The position numbers were made by a program, and so were the translations under genes. This document shows, piece after piece, positions 5,364 to 5,478 of a stretch of DNA of 5,478 nt. Numbering within the stretch: position 1 is the first letter of the stretch; each line of letters starts with the position of its first letter. The stretch is from Candidatus Proendomicrobium guianensium (GTDB lineage: Bacteria > Elusimicrobiota > Endomicrobiia > Endomicrobiales > Endomicrobiaceae). Below the pieces are notes generated by a model. That model was not told the DNA's origin. It ran no database searches and saw only the letters and a list, made by a program, of their open reading frames with translations. Location of the stretch: contig WQVR01000071.1 in NCBI GenBank assembly GCA_009785775.1, forward strand, positions 1 through 5,478. The letters run 5' to 3'.

Positions 5364-5478
5364 TTAGTATTGATCCCAAGCAATGCCGCGCGAACACAGC
5401 TGACTGCTATTTATCCAAATTTCGCCCCACTGCCTTGGGCTGTCAGGATCGGGAGTGCATTGGTATCCCCAAGAGCCG
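5364..5478 (-). CDS. C-terminal fragment of an unidentified protein, possibly a pilin or pseudopilin
   Basis: An open frame enters from the right edge and ends with TAA at 5364-5366, giving 37 complete codons. It begins GSWGYQCTPDPDSPRQW and ends with SQLCSRGIAWDQY. The stop lies 2 nt before the prepilin peptidase ATG, the tight spacing seen across the rest of the operon, which supports it as a real gene. The fragment is rich in Trp, Tyr, Ser and Gly and has two cysteines 21 residues apart, near the C-terminus. This is reminiscent of the C-terminal disulfide loop of type IV pilins and pseudopilins, and a pilin substrate next to its peptidase would make sense. The diagnostic N-terminal methylation helix is outside the window, so the pilin idea is inference. 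The gene itself is more certain than its function. Confidence 0.5.
   Translation of the reverse strand, partial: GSWGYQCTPDPDSPRQWGEIWINSSQLCSRGIAWDQY

Noticed and set aside
5359..5397. Earlier GTG start for the prepilin peptidase at 5397
   Set aside because: It would overlap the upstream gene by 34 nt and add 12 residues (MFARHCLGSILR) not typical of the family; the ATG at 5361 begins exactly at the usual first helix.

Overview
All recognisable genes in this window lie on the minus strand, tightly packed (gaps of 1 to 13 nt, except for one 139-nt gap), so they read as one long transcription unit running from right to left. In transcription order they are: the 3' end of an unidentified gene that may be a pilin or pseudopilin (5364-5478), a type IV prepilin peptidase (4546-5361), a Wzy_C/O-antigen-ligase-type membrane protein with a TPR-like tail (2958-4544), a flippase-like multi-pass membrane protein of the lysylphosphatidylglycerol-synthase TM/UPF0104 family (1956-2948), a DPM-like family 2 glycosyltransferase (1180-1944), thiS (973-1173), thiG (177-965) and the first 12 codons of what looks like thiH (1-37). 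No tRNA, rRNA, CRISPR array or insertion-sequence transposase is visible.

The DNA is moderately AT-rich, yet GCG, GGC and GCC codons are common. The organism makes type IV pilin-like fibres or a type II secretion system (prepilin peptidase) and builds polyprenol-linked surface glycans, which suggests a diderm bacterium. It uses the ThiH (tyrosine-cleaving, radical SAM) route to the thiamine thiazole, which suits an anaerobic lifestyle. A host-associated Elusimicrobiota-like bacterium would fit, but this is a guess and cannot be proven from the window.

Two functional blocks are joined. The right block (pilin-like tail, PilD, Wzy_C ligase, flippase-like protein, GT2) could make and attach a glycan at the cell envelope, possibly to pilins. 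The left block (ThiS, ThiG, ThiH) makes the thiazole phosphate of thiamine: ThiS carries sulfur as a C-terminal thiocarboxylate, ThiH supplies dehydroglycine from tyrosine, and ThiG condenses both with 1-deoxyxylulose 5-phosphate. There is no TPP riboswitch in the window, so the thi genes appear to be carried by the upstream transcript.

Three points deserve a second look. First, the thiG-thiH gap holds a compact nested inverted-repeat element flanked by 8-bp direct repeats, like a MITE or dispersed intergenic repeat. Second, the flippase-like gene seems to start at an ATT codon 6 nt after a strong AGGAG, because the nearest ordinary start (GTG at 2897) would remove most of its first membrane helix. 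Third, a membrane ligase, a flippase-like protein and a glycosyltransferase sit directly behind a prepilin peptidase.
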